A DNA stretch of 64,000 nucleotides from Nematostella vectensis (GCF_932526225.1 NC_064043.1:9336821-9400820); one strand, 5' to 3'. Shown: positions 1-11,915, numbered from the stretch's first letter. The notes: generated by a model not told the origin, from the sequence alone. Numbers and translations are program-made.

Positions 1-329
1 GACAGTGCTCAATAACGTAAGCGCATGCGCGTGCTCTGGTGAAAACAAAGACAATCGCAGTGTTGAATCGTTCGAGTAAAGGTACGAAAGGCTAACTTCA
101 GTCGCTGTTTTGACAAACAGTACAGCATTAAAACCATACTGTACAAAAGATGACAGATTTGTTTGATGATGAGGGAGTCATAAAGAAAATAATAGCCTTA
201 GCTTTGCGCTAGTTTTCTTTAGCATTCGCCAAAATGTGACGGTTCGCCGTAAAAAGCCGCCATTTTGAAACAAAAAGGCTGGTTTAACCGCGCGGTACTG
301 GAACTTGTCTTGCGTTTTTAAGCACTGAC
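1..329. mobile_element. MITE, copy 1 (inverted relative to the copy at 48304-48621)
   Basis: About 320 bp that align, reverse-complemented, with 48304-48621 over their full length. The ends are inverted repeats of the type GACAGTGCTGAA. The element begins at the window edge, so its left flank and any target duplication cannot be judged. It lies in the last visible intron of SLC25A20. CAGTG ends recall hAT elements, but I see no 8-bp duplication at the other copy, so the superfamily is open. No coding capacity. Confidence 0.8.
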
Positions 330-345
330 GTAATGGGGTACATAC

Positions 346-3300
346 CGCATTTGCCGGGAAGGCCCTCAACATGACTGGAGTTAGTCCACGGAACAGGGCG
401 GAGGGGCCTTCTTCTCTCATCTACACAAACAAATGATATACCATTATTAAAATAAAATAATCCTTGCTTGTCAATCAATTAAAAAAATGAGGTTCACAAA
501 CCATTTGCCTGAAGACATCTCGGACTCCTTTGGGATAGGTACCCTCTGGTGCTGAATTTGAAAGAAAAAAAAACCTTTTAATCCATCGATAAATACATAC
601 CAACACGAAGAGAAACGTGAAGCAAACTCAAAGAAAAACGTGAAGATTTGTTGGAGTAAGTGGGATTTGAACCAAAACCTCCTGGTTCAACAGCCAGAAA
701 TTAATGACATCACTAACACCCTATCTATGTGCTATAATAAGTGAGTGTGTCTCACACAATCAAGTTTTCACACAGTATCCATTGACACTAATAGGAAAGA
801 ACGGACTGTGCTGGAACTTACAAAACAGAGAAACTTGGGGCCCCCTAAGTTCCCTTACAGACCAAGTGCAATCATATATCAATAATACAGTGTTTTGATA
901 AAAATGTTTTTTTTTCTAAGTGAGCCATATGGAAATGGCTACAGTGTTACACACAAAATAGCAAAATTCACAGAAAAAAATACAAAGTCTAATGAGCCCT
1001 CATATCCATTTACCAGTTTGTAGTCTAGACTTAAGTACATCTTGAGCAATGGCAGCAGCCCAGTTAAGCATTCCAGCAGTGCCTTTTAAATAAAAATAAA
1101 AAATGTCATTATACCTATCAAGGTGATATAACAGCAGTTAAAAGCTGCTTATTAACCAAACATTTAAACTGTATAATTTTTATTGATCCAAATTTATACA
1201 TTAATAAAAAGAGAAATGTTTATATGATAAAAAAGAATAAATAGGTACTGGGAAATTCTATTTCTATTGTGCCTATTTATGTGCCGTCTATACCATATTC
1301 CATGAGACATACCTCCAGCAAAAAGAATTTTATGAGCACCAACATCTTTCCGGCTGAAAAATAAATAATCACCCATTCAATAAATTGTCTACTCTAGTGG
1401 AACAAATGGAAATATATCAAATCAAGATAGACTGTCCATTCCACTTTAGGGGTGGATACAAGAAATTAAAGGAGGCGACACCAATATACAAAAAAATAGC
1501 TTTTTTATTTAAAAATTTCAACCTAGGGTGAGGTGGGGGTCCTAGATGCATGGCTGCTCTCACCTTCCATCTTCAGGTGTAAAGTGCTTCATGAGATATT
1601 CATAGGATAGAAAATACATAGCAGTTCCAGGTACATCTAGACAGAAAAAGAAAACAACAAAAAAAATTAAATGCAAACACATCAAGCATCAAACAGCTAC
1701 AGATATAAATCCCTTCCAGCCTCTTTCAAGGCTCAGTAATAATTGTTGGTGCCATCTAGCACATAGAAGACATGAAAAAGGTTAAAAGCTATGCCCTAAT
1801 CTCTCTATGAATCTCATTAGCTCCCCAACAAGTTAAATCTTGATAATCTCATTTGAATAAGGGTTAAAACAATAATACACGCAGGCCACAAAACCCACAT
1901 TATACAGGACCCTCTACAGACCTCCCACGCCCAATTGTCAACTGTGATGGGCAGATTACTGCAAAGTGGCAGCTTGGAAGAGACTGCAGGATGACGATGA
2001 TTCACAATTACCAGGGGAAGTTTCCTCTTTTACATATTTTACTTATTCTAAGACACAAACCTCTGAGTAGGGTAGCACAAACACCCTTGTACACCCCTCT
2101 GATTCCGTTCTGTGCATAGATCTGTCTTGCACAGTCAATTGGCCCTTTGTACTTCTTCTCAGCACCAGATGCTTGCTGGATCTGGAGAAAATACAAGACT
2201 GCTGGATCAACATCACAATCGCAGAACATTGCATAATTCAAGTGACTCAAAATATAACGTGTTGCAAAAGGTAACATCACACTAAAGTCTGATATTTTTG
2301 AAAGGTCTACATCAACATAGACAATGGAAAGGACGATATTAGGGAACTCAGTTTTAGCTTTTTGAAGTGCTAATATCTTATAGATGATATTGCAAAACCA
2401 CCAAATTAGCACTTAAAATTTGAAGCAGCACTAGAAAAACAAATCTGTTTACCACTATTTGTCAGTACAGACCACTAGAAATGAGACTGTACCCTTGTGC
2501 ACCTCAGGTTCTATGTGTGTAGTACCTGCAGTAAGCATTTGATCCGTTCCCCTGGTGCCATGATGGCAGTTGTACAAACGCCAGCAAATGCGCCAGCATT
2601 CATGATTTGTAGGTAGCTAGGTAAGGTAAGGTAAGATTAACATAAGTGAGGTCAAAATATTAATGTCCTGAAATATTAAAAACAATGTCCATTTTTCACA
2701 TAATTGAGGTCCTGTGGAATTCAAGAGCAAAGCTTTGGTAGGTCAAAGTCTGTTACCCGTTTACAGGCATATCTAAACTTTTTTTACCAAAATTACCACA
2801 TACATAATTATAATTCTTCGTTTGATATCAAGCGTCAACAGCCACTTACTGTAGAACACCTTGTTGCATTTTTTTACTGCATTTAAAGCCCTTATAACAC
2901 ATGTTTAGTTTCAAGCTTGGAAAATAAGATACAAATTGCAAAAGAAAGCAGCAAACAACTTCTTACCTACAAAAGCCTTACTTTTGTGCTCTAAGTACAA
3001 ATGTAGAAAACGGACCATATTTATAAGTGTGCAATGGAGAAGGAGGAATCAAAGTAAGAGGACCAAATTGTCCCTTTGTCTTCCTCCTTCTCCCTTAAGC
3101 TAATTTTCACAAACTCTTGTCTCTCTACTCCTGTCTCTGCTTCCTTGTGTTACTAATAAAAATGCATCTTACAAGTCTTCTTAGCATGGGCAAGGGAGCA
3201 TGGCAGAATGTGTTCCTAACTAACCCGCAATTGATATTATTACGAAAATAAACCACTTTGTTACGCAACACCTCATGTGCGTTTGTTTTGTAAGGGAAGT

Positions 3301-5459
3301 CATCAGTAGTGCTTTTGGGGTGTTGGGCTCGCATTACGAAGTGGATTATGTTTGTCAACAGGGTCTTTGTTTGTTTCATTGGTTACAGACCACCCGAAGA
3401 TATCGGATACGCGTAGTGTCGGCGAGAGTGCTGGCAAAAGATGCACACAGTGCATTGCGAGCCTCGGAGAGGTGAGAAAAATAGAGGGGAGTGAAACTGT
3501 GGTGGGCATGGTGGCTCTAAGCCAATCAGAACCACAGTTTTGGAGGTGTGTCTTCTCCCAATGCGAGTAGTAATTTCTTTGGAGATATTTCAACTGAAAT
3601 TAGAGATCTAAAGTTAACCGTGATGAGAAACGAGAGTATATAAATCCATAAATCCAAATAACCTTAAAGGATTATTAAAGGATAATTTTTCTTGTTTCCC
3701 CTCCTACTCTTCATTTCATTGTGTCAGATCATAGAGCGTGCAGATAAGGTTGCAATTTGGCATAGCAACAATATTTGTCATAGCAACACACTACACGCAT
3801 CACTACATACAAGAGTTACAGTTTCACTCCCTGTAACTTCTACTGTAACTCTCTATCCTCGGAAAGGATTCGGGCATTATAAGAACAAATACCCTGTTGA
3901 CAAACATAATCCATTTCATTATCCAAGCCCTACACTCCCAACACCTTACCAACATCTCCACTTACAAAACAAACACACATGACGCGTTGATTTATAATGA
4001 TATCAGATGCGCATTAAATAGGAATACATTCTGCTGAGCTCCCTTGGCTGGGGTTTATAAGAAAATGTGATAACTGTGTATATAACTGACTGTATGATTG
4101 TATAACTCACGTAGGATCAGCATTTGGATCTTTCATTTGTAGTTTCTTTCCCATGTTGAAGCCCCAGAAGCAAATTGCAAAGATAGGTGTCACACCGGTG
4201 ATAGGAGCAGCCATGCCTTTGTACAAACCAAAGAAACCCTAGTAATGGATTTTAAAAGGATCCAGTTAATTTGAGCTTAATTTCATTATATTACCAAGTC
4301 TAAGTGTTTCAGCTTCTTCTAGTGGAAAATAATATTGACTATCTTTCAGTATAGGAAACAGACTGCTTAGTGCAGATTGTTACTGTATCATGCATTAGCA
4401 TCTGATGCCTGGTTGCTCCCCGTACAGCTGCTGCCCAACAGCGGCCCCCTGATACAGGGGTAGTTTAAGCCACAATGCAGTGAGCCAGGTTATTACACCT
4501 TCAAAATCTCATCCCTTTAAGCTTGAGCCTGCTAAGCACCAATCCCCCCCTCCCCCTCCCCCTAAGTGGGCATGCAACCCAGTGGCCTAATTATATATAT
4601 TTTTAAAAAAAGTTGGTAGCATCTCTTCCAGGGTCGTAGCAGGGGGCTGGAAACTGGGTGCAGGCATGTGCCCCTCCCCCTCCCCCCCAATATTTTAAAA
4701 ACTTATAAGGAAATTACCATTAGGGACATGGCTGTGTACCCCAATATTTTTTATTTTATTTTGAGTGTCTGTATCTGCCTCCCCTCCCCCCAATATTGCG
4801 AGGCCTGCTACAGCTCTGTCCTCATAACATTCCACTATAGTCGAGAGCCTTTTTATTATAAACTTAAGCTTACCTCATTCCTAATGGTTTTCATAGCACA
4901 GTCAAATGTTCCTGTAAACATCGGTTTTTCGCCAGGTTTCGGTCTTGGCATTGTCTGAAGCCGCACCTGGATAGCAAAAGAATAAGAGAAAAATGTTCAA
5001 TATCACAATGCATTTTTCTAGTTGAATTTCTTTGATTCATTCAATGAACTTTGGACCCAAAACACATCACCGGCCCATCAAAAATACTGTTAACTAAGCT
5101 TATAAATAACATGTTATAGAAGAAACAAATAAAACGTAAATTTAGCAAGTAAGTGACAGGTGAATAAAGAATTCCATGGTAAAAAATAAACCACCAGCTG
5201 GAAGATACCACATAAAAATCTAGTGGTAAGTACTTATAAGTTAAATCACGTAAACGTGACGGCGGCCAACGTACCGGTAAATTTTACGATTTTTTTTCTA
5301 CCGTACCTTTATGGTGTCGAGCGGATGTCCCGTCGCTATACAACATACTCCTCCAAAACCACCAGCAAAGAAGTTCTTAATGCCAGATGAAGAAGCCTTC
5401 TTTTCTTTCTTTTCGATCTCAGCTACCTCTACCGTACCTGCGACAGAGTCATCCGCCAT
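346..5459 (-). CDS. SLC25A20: Mitochondrial carnitine/acylcarnitine carrier (10 exons seen; 3' exon outside window)
   Basis: Inner-membrane carrier that exchanges acylcarnitines for carnitine in mitochondrial fatty-acid import. Coding exons on the minus strand: 5307-5459, 4874-4966, 4111-4238, 2526-2616, 2061-2181, 1564-1636, 1313-1353, 1014-1082, 502-551 and 346-420. All have GT-AG borders and phases that join without a break. The start is the ATG at 5459 (MADDSVAG); the open frame above it has only non-ATG starts. Carrier signatures are visible: HPLDTIKVR (repeat 1), APGERIKC (repeat 2) and, in repeat 3, AQDVLKSR, where Ala replaces the usual first Pro. The last exon seen ends in AFPANA, so about 25-30 C-terminal residues lie beyond position 1. 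A MITE starts 17 bp past this donor. Identity is firm because the order of motifs matches animal SLC25A20 throughout. Confidence 0.93.
3036..3093. repeat. Short hairpin in SLC25A20 intron 3
   Basis: Inverted arms built on GGAGAAGGAGGAA and its complement, separated by about 20 bp. It could form a stem-loop in DNA or in the pre-mRNA. No known role. Confidence 0.5.
3266..3989. mobile_element. Foldback-type non-autonomous element in SLC25A20 intron 3
   Basis: The two ends are long imperfect inverted repeats of roughly 115 bp. Both arms contain a shared core (ATGTTTGTCAACAGGGT) and an end of the form CAAC..TCATGTG.GTTTG. A second inner pair (GGGAGTGAAACTGT) is also inverted. No transposase frame is present. 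It occupies the intron between exons 3 and 4 of SLC25A20. Confidence 0.75.
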
Positions 5460-6950
5460 CTTGAAAACCTTCGCGAGCCGGCAAGCACACAGGCTACCCA
5501 AGTTCTGTAATGAAATCGTATTTTTTTTGTAAAACTATTTTTTGTAGTAACTATATTGTTCTAGTAGTTAATGAATTTTGAAGTCCTTTCCTGAGTTTTC
5601 CTGTCGTCCTTACCTCGTTTAGTGCTCTAGAAATGTTTTTTTTCGAAGGTTCTAATAGTGATCAGCGACTAGAATCGCGGTCGCGCTCATTGCCGCGACA
5701 ACCTCGTTCCCAGGATGAAACGAGGTTGGTATTGCGGCGTTTCTCGCGAGGAGGACGATCAGACAAGATATGCGTATTTTGTTCTTATTTGTGTCGCACC
5801 GCAAAAATAAAAAAAAGACAAAGCATTGCCAGCTTTTTTTAAGCTAGAGCAGCGAGCCAATTTACATCCCACAACCACCCTCGATATAACCAGGTCAGGT
5901 AGTTGTGCCCGGGAGTTTTGTCTCCATTCTCTTACAACTCCCTGATAACGCTCCTCGATATAACGACCCTCTCGATACAAAAAATTAATCTCTAAGTAAC
6001 GATATTCAGATATGGCGATGCAATTTTTTGGTTACTCGCCTTTCTGTTTATAAAATCATGGTACACAAAAAATCTCCAGAACTACTAGATAAAAAAAATC
6101 CCTTTTTATTAAGCCACTAAAACATTTTGTTTGTGTTTATATTGTTTGAGTTTTTGGAATTTCAGCTTAAGCGATATATATATAAATATAAATTCACATT
6201 TTTACTCGTGAATAGTGTGATTTTATTTAACAACTGGGTATGTACAATAGATATTTGCTATGCCATGGCCAGTGGCTCATGAATTTGATTATCTGTATCG
6301 TTTATATTATTTTTTTTCAGCGCACACTTTTCAAGAGTATAGACTAATTAAATGCATAACATTATATTTATCAATGATAAAATAATCTCTGTTTTTCGTT
6401 TACCGCAACCGATCGTGCTCGAAGAAGGTGGTCAGCGTCGGCCAGTTATCGGTTAGAGGAAAATATATCTCGGGATCATATTGATAATTTATCATCATTC
6501 TAATTTAAAAATTTGGGTAAATGTATTTTTTTCTACTTTACGAGACTTTGTCGTTGCTCTCTTGCGCTTTTCCCTTTGCTTAGGTAAAGTTTTCATTTCC
6601 GGCAGAAACTGTTACTTGGACGGAGCATGGAAATAGAATTCATGATCCTCCCATCCGTAATTAAATAAGATGAACACAATGAATCTTAGTACACATATTA
6701 CAGCAATTTAGGAATGTGATGTTTTGCGTGTAATATAAAACACAGGAAGCTTGCTAAAATAGTCAGGAAGAACGGTGATGCTGGTTGATACAGGGTAGAA
6801 TGCCTAGATCTTCAGCTTTGGTGTAGAAGCTGATCACGTATGTTCTAGACTTGAGATTTATAGATGCCTAGTAAGATCTAGATATGGTATTGATATTTAA
6901 AGTTGGCGCCTGCTATGTGCAGAGCTACGCAAACCATCGAAAATTTATTA
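5460..6950. other. Intergenic region upstream of SLC25A20
   Basis: No gene recognised. Around 5699-5728 there is a 10-bp perfect hairpin (AACCTCGTT / AACGAGGTT). At 5870-5990 there are degenerate CTCGATATAACGACC-type pieces that resemble the Tigger-like MITE at 22191-22496. The rest is AT-rich and featureless. Confidence 0.5.
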
Positions 6951-7655
6951 CTATAACCCCCGTCCTCCCGAGCGTGGCGTTTTGACTTCATGTCGCGATT
7001 TTGTGACTGCCTGTCCCCGAAGTACGCTTTTTTCTAACTGCCTTGCAGCCTTCATTTGTTCTTTCTTGTCTTGTTCAATAACTTGTGATAATAAAAGGTC
7101 AGCTGACGCGGGCGAATTATCCGAGAAAAAATGGCCATGTAATCCGCGGTACTGCCCAGCATCTAAGCCATTTACATCCTGAAACGAACGAAAATACTCC
7201 GCAAGTTCCATTATCGTCTTATCAGATTTATCATAGGAGTCCGAATTACCCTTTACGAAGGACTTTGATTCAATCTGTGGCAGAGAAATATCATTCTTTT
7301 CACGCGTCCCTTCAAACTCCGCCTTTACTATAGCTCGCTTCCGCACTCTTTTTTGCTTCCTTTTTCGTTGCTTATCCGTACTTTTATGTGCAGGTTCGTT
7401 ATCATGGTAAAGCTCTTGAGTTATCGAGTCTTTAGACTCTCGTCCCTGAGTTTTTCCAACTCCTTTGATGCCCAGTCTAGGCGAGCTGCCTTTATGGTGT
7501 TGTGGTGGTACTAGTTGGGGCAGTCGTGGTATCACATCCCTCTGTTGATGGTAGCTCGCCAATTGTCGTGTCGTCTTCATCGCTCGCTGCTTTCTCGGCG
7601 CAGTCTCGTGTTCGATGTCCGAGAACGATAGATTGAGCTCTGTTATAAGCGACAT
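6951..7655 (-). CDS. Intronless ORF, unknown basic 234-aa protein
   Basis: One uninterrupted frame from an ATG at 7655 to a TAA at 6951. I do not recognise the family. The protein is hydrophilic and looks mostly disordered. It has a strongly basic block (KRKQKRVRKR, near residue 100) that could be a nuclear localisation signal, an LPQLVPP proline patch, and a more ordered acidic/aromatic stretch (MELAEYFRSFQDV, near residue 150). There is no signal peptide or membrane segment. It is the first of three same-strand intronless frames of similar character (next at 9456 and 12756), which makes a real gene more likely than chance. Expression is unproven. Confidence 0.6.
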   Translation of the reverse strand: MSLITELNLSFSDIEHETAPRKQRAMKTTRQLASYHQQRDVIPRLPQLVPPQHHKGSSPRLGIKGVGKTQGRESKDSITQELYHDNEPAHKSTDKQRKRKQKRVRKRAIVKAEFEGTREKNDISLPQIESKSFVKGNSDSYDKSDKTIMELAEYFRSFQDVNGLDAGQYRGLHGHFFSDNSPASADLLLSQVIEQDKKEQMKAARQLEKSVLRGQAVTKSRHEVKTPRSGGRGL

Positions 7656-9455
7656 GTTGCCAAACCAGTCAGTCTCGAGGGATTCGAGAAGGACGGCTGG
7701 GCCCTACAACACTGATAAAAATATGAAGTCTCTAAAGTTGAACACGTTAGATGGCGTATTTCTTTTTACTCACACATGTGGGCCAGACTGATTGCACTTC
7801 CACCAGTTAATATCATGGTATTTGAAGTTAAACGTCCATGTAATCAGCCCTTTAAGTCAATCGCAAAGTGTCTACCATATGCTACACATGGATAGCGCGT
7901 GTGGGTACTAAGTCTTCGCGCTTTTACAGCCACTCTTTCTTTAGTTTTAATCCTGAGGCACAAGCGATGGGTATCACACTCTTCAAATCCACGACTTGCG
8001 CGAGTCTAACAACTCACCGGGAGTTCTTTCGACGAATATTTGTTTGTTTTCAACCCTTTAAAATGTGTTTAGAGACAACTAAGAATTAGCACTGTTTGCT
8101 CACGTTTAGCCGTTGAGACCGAGAAGAAACTCACTTTTATCGAATTATTCTCCCGCGAATGTTTTGTTGTGGAGTACGACCTTTCCGCCAGACGCGCGTA
8201 TCCCAGACGATTCTGAGTTTTGTTATTTTGGCGTAGCTACTCAACCACAAGGAAACTCGAAACGACCTTGCAAATTTTTTCCAGCACAGGTCAAGCCAAA
8301 TATGCCGAGAGGGTAATAGAAAACGTCTTCTATGCCATAACACGAAGTTCCTGAAGTGCCGTTAAAGCAGTCATATCCGTTTAGCACAGAAACTCTGTGG
8401 AATTGAGTGTCCTGATCGAGAAATACCGATGTTTATGGTTATTCCCTTTGTATCTCGAGGTGTGCAGAGATCCTGAGTAGCGGTCTATCGGCATCACGCG
8501 TATATTAATTGATGCCTTTGTTTGTCTCAGGTTGAACTCTCTTGGGACTTACGCGTATTGAGCTTGCTCAGGGGCAATAATTAGAATCTTGACGTTTATT
8601 CGTGTTGATGAGCAGTCAACTTCTTGGTGACAGCTACTTTAGGGTTGTTAAGTTCATTTTGCTCACATTTTGTGCTAATAATGTTTACAGTAACAATAAG
8701 TATAAATTGTTGTACTACTCCCTTCATCTGTCGCCTTGCAGATAGCTGTGAAAGTTTTAGTGCCGATTTTTACATAATTGAATCTATAGCCCAAAAAGCT
8801 ACGGGAAGAGAGAAATTTTGTTGTATGGCAGGTTCTACGCGTGCGAGCCGGTGGTGGTGGGGAAATATGTTACATTATCTCAGTGGATTACACAAGGAAA
8901 TAAACTCGCTCTAGAATGCCAACAGCTTTGTGTTGCAAATGACCTTAAAAGTTTTACTATTCGATCATGATAATTCTTTATAGAGAATTAAACATGGGCA
9001 AAGTCTGCGTACAAGATGTGGACATCGCCACCCCCCCCCCCCTCCAGCCTCCCCAAAACGCACACACACATACACCCTAGCCACGGCCCTGTTTATATAG
9101 GCGGGCTGTGGCGAAGAAAAAAATCAAATTGGTGCCTACACCACATTCCACTACACTCCCAAGCTGATGATTAGAAAAAAAATACTTACACATCAAAAGT
9201 CCTCCTATAAACGTTTAGAGAAGACTTGAAAAATAACAATCACTTTGTCATAGGAACACACATTTGATGTCATAATAACGCACATTTGTTGTCATAGGAA
9301 CACACATTTGTTGTCATAGGAACACACATTTGTTGTCATAGGAACACACATTTGTTGTCATAGGAGAGTGCTCCGCCCTCTTTAAATATTTGTATAATGG
9401 TTGTTTTTGTATCATTAAATAACATACTTTAATTTTTTCTTTATTTAAATTCTAG
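7656..9455. other. Intergenic region between two intronless ORFs
   Basis: No gene recognised; short frames here are unsupported. It contains a C-rich run near 9030-9045 and the 22-bp tandem repeat at 9246-9364. It should hold the promoter of the 6951-7655 ORF, but I see no clear TATA box. Confidence 0.5.
9246..9364. repeat. 22-bp minisatellite, about 5.4 copies
   Basis: Unit TGTCATAGGAACACACATTTGT, with starts at 9246, 9268, 9290 and onward at a 22-bp period. The second unit is diverged (ATAATAACGC). It lies about 90 bp beyond the stop codon of the 9456-10607 ORF. Confidence 0.85.
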
Positions 9456-10607
9456 CTAATTGACTACAGTTGGAAGAGAGACGTCACTTTTAGAGTTGTC
9501 AGGTTCGGGTTCCTTCGCCCGCTTGCTCCCTTTGTGATTCCATCTGGAATTTGGGCTCGCGCCCTGACGGGAAGAAGGATTCGAAACAACAGGAAGTCTT
9601 TCCACATCACTATATAAGTAACTAGTTCTCGGAGCCTTAGAAACGTTACTTTGTTGGCTTGCCTTCAGGCGTTCGAGTCGCTTCATTTCTATAAACTCAC
9701 GAAACGTCATTTCAAATCCATCGTGAATCAAACTCTCATCGTCTTCATCAGAAGAAGAAGAAGACCGATCCTTTTGAAAAGTTATGTTCTTCACGCGAGT
9801 TTTATACGTTTGCCGCTCGTTCTCAAAATTTGTCCCCTCTGCAAAGCGCACCCTCTTTCGCTTAGATTCATCCTCAGTGTCGTTACCGGAGGTTTCGTCG
9901 TTTCTTGAGTGTTTACAGCCCTGAACCTCTCGACACTTTCCACGCGCGTTACCGCGCTTCAAGATTCCGACAAGTTGGCGTTTCTCCTTTCGTGGCGGTC
10001 GCATATCATGCAGGTCGTATACACTAGCTATGGACAACCCATGACTAGACGTGTTTTTGTCACAAAGACATGAAGTTTTTTTGTTTATTTTTCCACTCGT
10101 AGACACAGTGTCTGGTTTTTTTACAGTTAAACTCGAGTTACTGAAGTTTGAGGTCACGGGTGCAACTTCAAGAGGAGGTAGACTCGGAAGGGTCGAATTT
10201 CGTTTCTCGTCCCCATCGATACGAGACAGCTTAGGTTTTTTATCCAATGTTAAATCGCCTAAGGAGCTATAAATATCTTTGTCTATTCTTTTATAATCTC
10301 TCGAACTTGAATTCTTGTCAGTAAAACTAAATTCCCGTTTAAGAGTGGTAAAGTTGGCAAGTTCTTTTTCGATCCTTAGAGTGGTCTGTGTCTTCCAGTC
10401 GTCCTTGTCCTTGTGTTCCTTGCTCTTGACGCGTTTAGTTCTTGGCTTACGCACATTAGTGGGAGCCAAAAAAGCATCCTTTCCTTGAATCAGGTCTCTA
10501 ATCCGCTTGCGTTCCTGCTCGTATCGTGCTAAAGGACGGCTCGTGGGAGCTGTAAAATGCACGTGAAACCAGGGCGAATGTGTTGGCTCTTCGACGTTAA
10601 AACTCAT
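9456..10607 (-). CDS. Intronless ORF, 383-aa disordered protein with PP1-docking motifs
   Basis: Single frame from an ATG at 10607 to a stop at 9456. The protein is rich in Lys, Ser and Asp and looks largely disordered. Two short motifs stand out: GILK at residues 214-217, which fits the SILK-type consensus [GS]IL[RK], and KRVRF at 251-255, which fits the RVxF consensus. In known protein phosphatase 1 regulators SILK lies N-terminal to RVxF, as here. An acidic serine tract (SSSSSDEDDE) follows, then a short predicted helix (TFREFIEMKRLERLK). The inference is a PP1-binding regulatory or targeting subunit, probably nuclear because of its basic clusters. No family name can be assigned. Confidence 0.65.
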   Translation of the reverse strand: MSFNVEEPTHSPWFHVHFTAPTSRPLARYEQERKRIRDLIQGKDAFLAPTNVRKPRTKRVKSKEHKDKDDWKTQTTLRIEKELANFTTLKREFSFTDKNSSSRDYKRIDKDIYSSLGDLTLDKKPKLSRIDGDEKRNSTLPSLPPLEVAPVTSNFSNSSLTVKKPDTVSTSGKINKKTSCLCDKNTSSHGLSIASVYDLHDMRPPRKEKRQLVGILKRGNARGKCREVQGCKHSRNDETSGNDTEDESKRKRVRFAEGTNFENERQTYKTRVKNITFQKDRSSSSSDEDDESLIHDGFEMTFREFIEMKRLERLKASQQSNVSKAPRTSYLYSDVERLPVVSNPSSRQGASPNSRWNHKGSKRAKEPEPDNSKSDVSLPTVVN

Positions 10608-11276
10608 CGCTGAACCTCAGACATTTCATAACACAATTCGTTCGCCTCGTCTGCTGTTTAGCATCATAGAGCAAACAGTGAGATGTTTAATCCTGCTCAT
10701 TATAAAACGCGCATAGCTACCAACGACTTAGTCTCCTCAAGTACTCTTAACACGTAAAACGCGGTCGTTCAAGCCGCAGCAGGACTAGACCTTCATCCAC
10801 AACCACACTGTCTCGTTATGGCAACGCAAACATCGACCTTTCAAATGTGTCTAGAGAAAAGCGCTTTAGTATGGCCATGTAATACGGCCCGTGAAGGATT
10901 CATGAGTTACGAGCGAAGGCTATTGGAGGGCATACAATGGGGCCTGACACGGGGGTCAAAAGGACAATCAAAACAGAGATAAAACAATCACGTCTGAAGA
11001 ATAAACCAACGGCACGCTCTATTAGTCTCATAAAGCACAAAAGGCGAGTTAAAAAAAGCTTTTGTAGTGAACGGATTTATAATTGATTCAAAGTGTTGGC
11101 CATGATTTTAGTGTTGTTACAGGGGTGCTTATCGGATCACGGGATTAGACCGTTTTGGGGGGAAACGCCTTTAAGTCCATCTATCGCCTAACAAACAGGT
11201 TTCTTTAGGTTAAGTCAAATGTTAAATAATACAAGCACTTATCCGGTTTATTAGGTGTAATCCACGGTTAACTGTA

Positions 11277-11445
11277 AGAGTAGTTGTCAAAAACCCGTGA
11301 AATACTATTTAGTTTATTTAGTAATAATACACTGTATGTCTTTGTTCTCTTTACTTCTGGCTTGACTATTTTAAAAGTATTAAGTATTAAAATACTTTAA
11401 AAACATGCATTACATTTTGTTGCACGGGATTTTGAAAACCACTCT
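11277..11445. mobile_element. MITE family 2, copy A
   Basis: Aligns with 49326-49476 through the shared blocks TATTTAGTTTATTTAGTA and CATTTTGTTGCAC. The ends are inverted repeats of the form AGAGTGGTTTTCAAAA; this copy is more diverged at its left end. Confidence 0.7.
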
Positions 11446-11752
11446 AACCGGGACCACCGGGGCGAGACAGTTTAGACATTTTAGGGCTCCATTAAAAGTC
11501 AAAATATTGCTATAGTCGATAGAGGCCTCGTTTCTACTTAGCCGCCAGGATATTCCAAGATCCACTCGCCTTGGCTTGCGTCGTCGAGAACTATCTTGGA
11601 GGTGTTTTTTGTAGGTGGTGTGGAGGGAAGCGTTTTCGGTCATTATGTGACGAAGGCGCTTTTCTTATCCCGTGCGCTATGCGTAATGGGAAGGGATCAC
11701 GGCCCGGGGAAGGGGTGGGGGGTAGGGGTGCTTCAGGGTAAAAGTAGTGATA

Positions 11753-11915
11753 GGGATGCTCGCCGAGAAATTCGAAAAATACCCCTAAAAAAAGATAACT
11801 TAAAAATACATCAAAAGCCCTACTCATTACCATTTCTAGCCTATTATTTCTAGGGTATCCCCCTAAAAATTACCGAGGCTCGAATTTACTCATAAAAAAT
11901 ACAGACGAGCATCCC
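11753..11915. mobile_element. Small MITE with GGGATGCTCG ends
   Basis: 163 bp bounded by GGGATGCTCG and CGAGCATCCC. Inside are smaller inverted pieces (TACCCCTAAAA / CCCTAAAAATTACC). No coding capacity. Only one copy is seen in the window, so family status is unproven. Confidence 0.5.
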
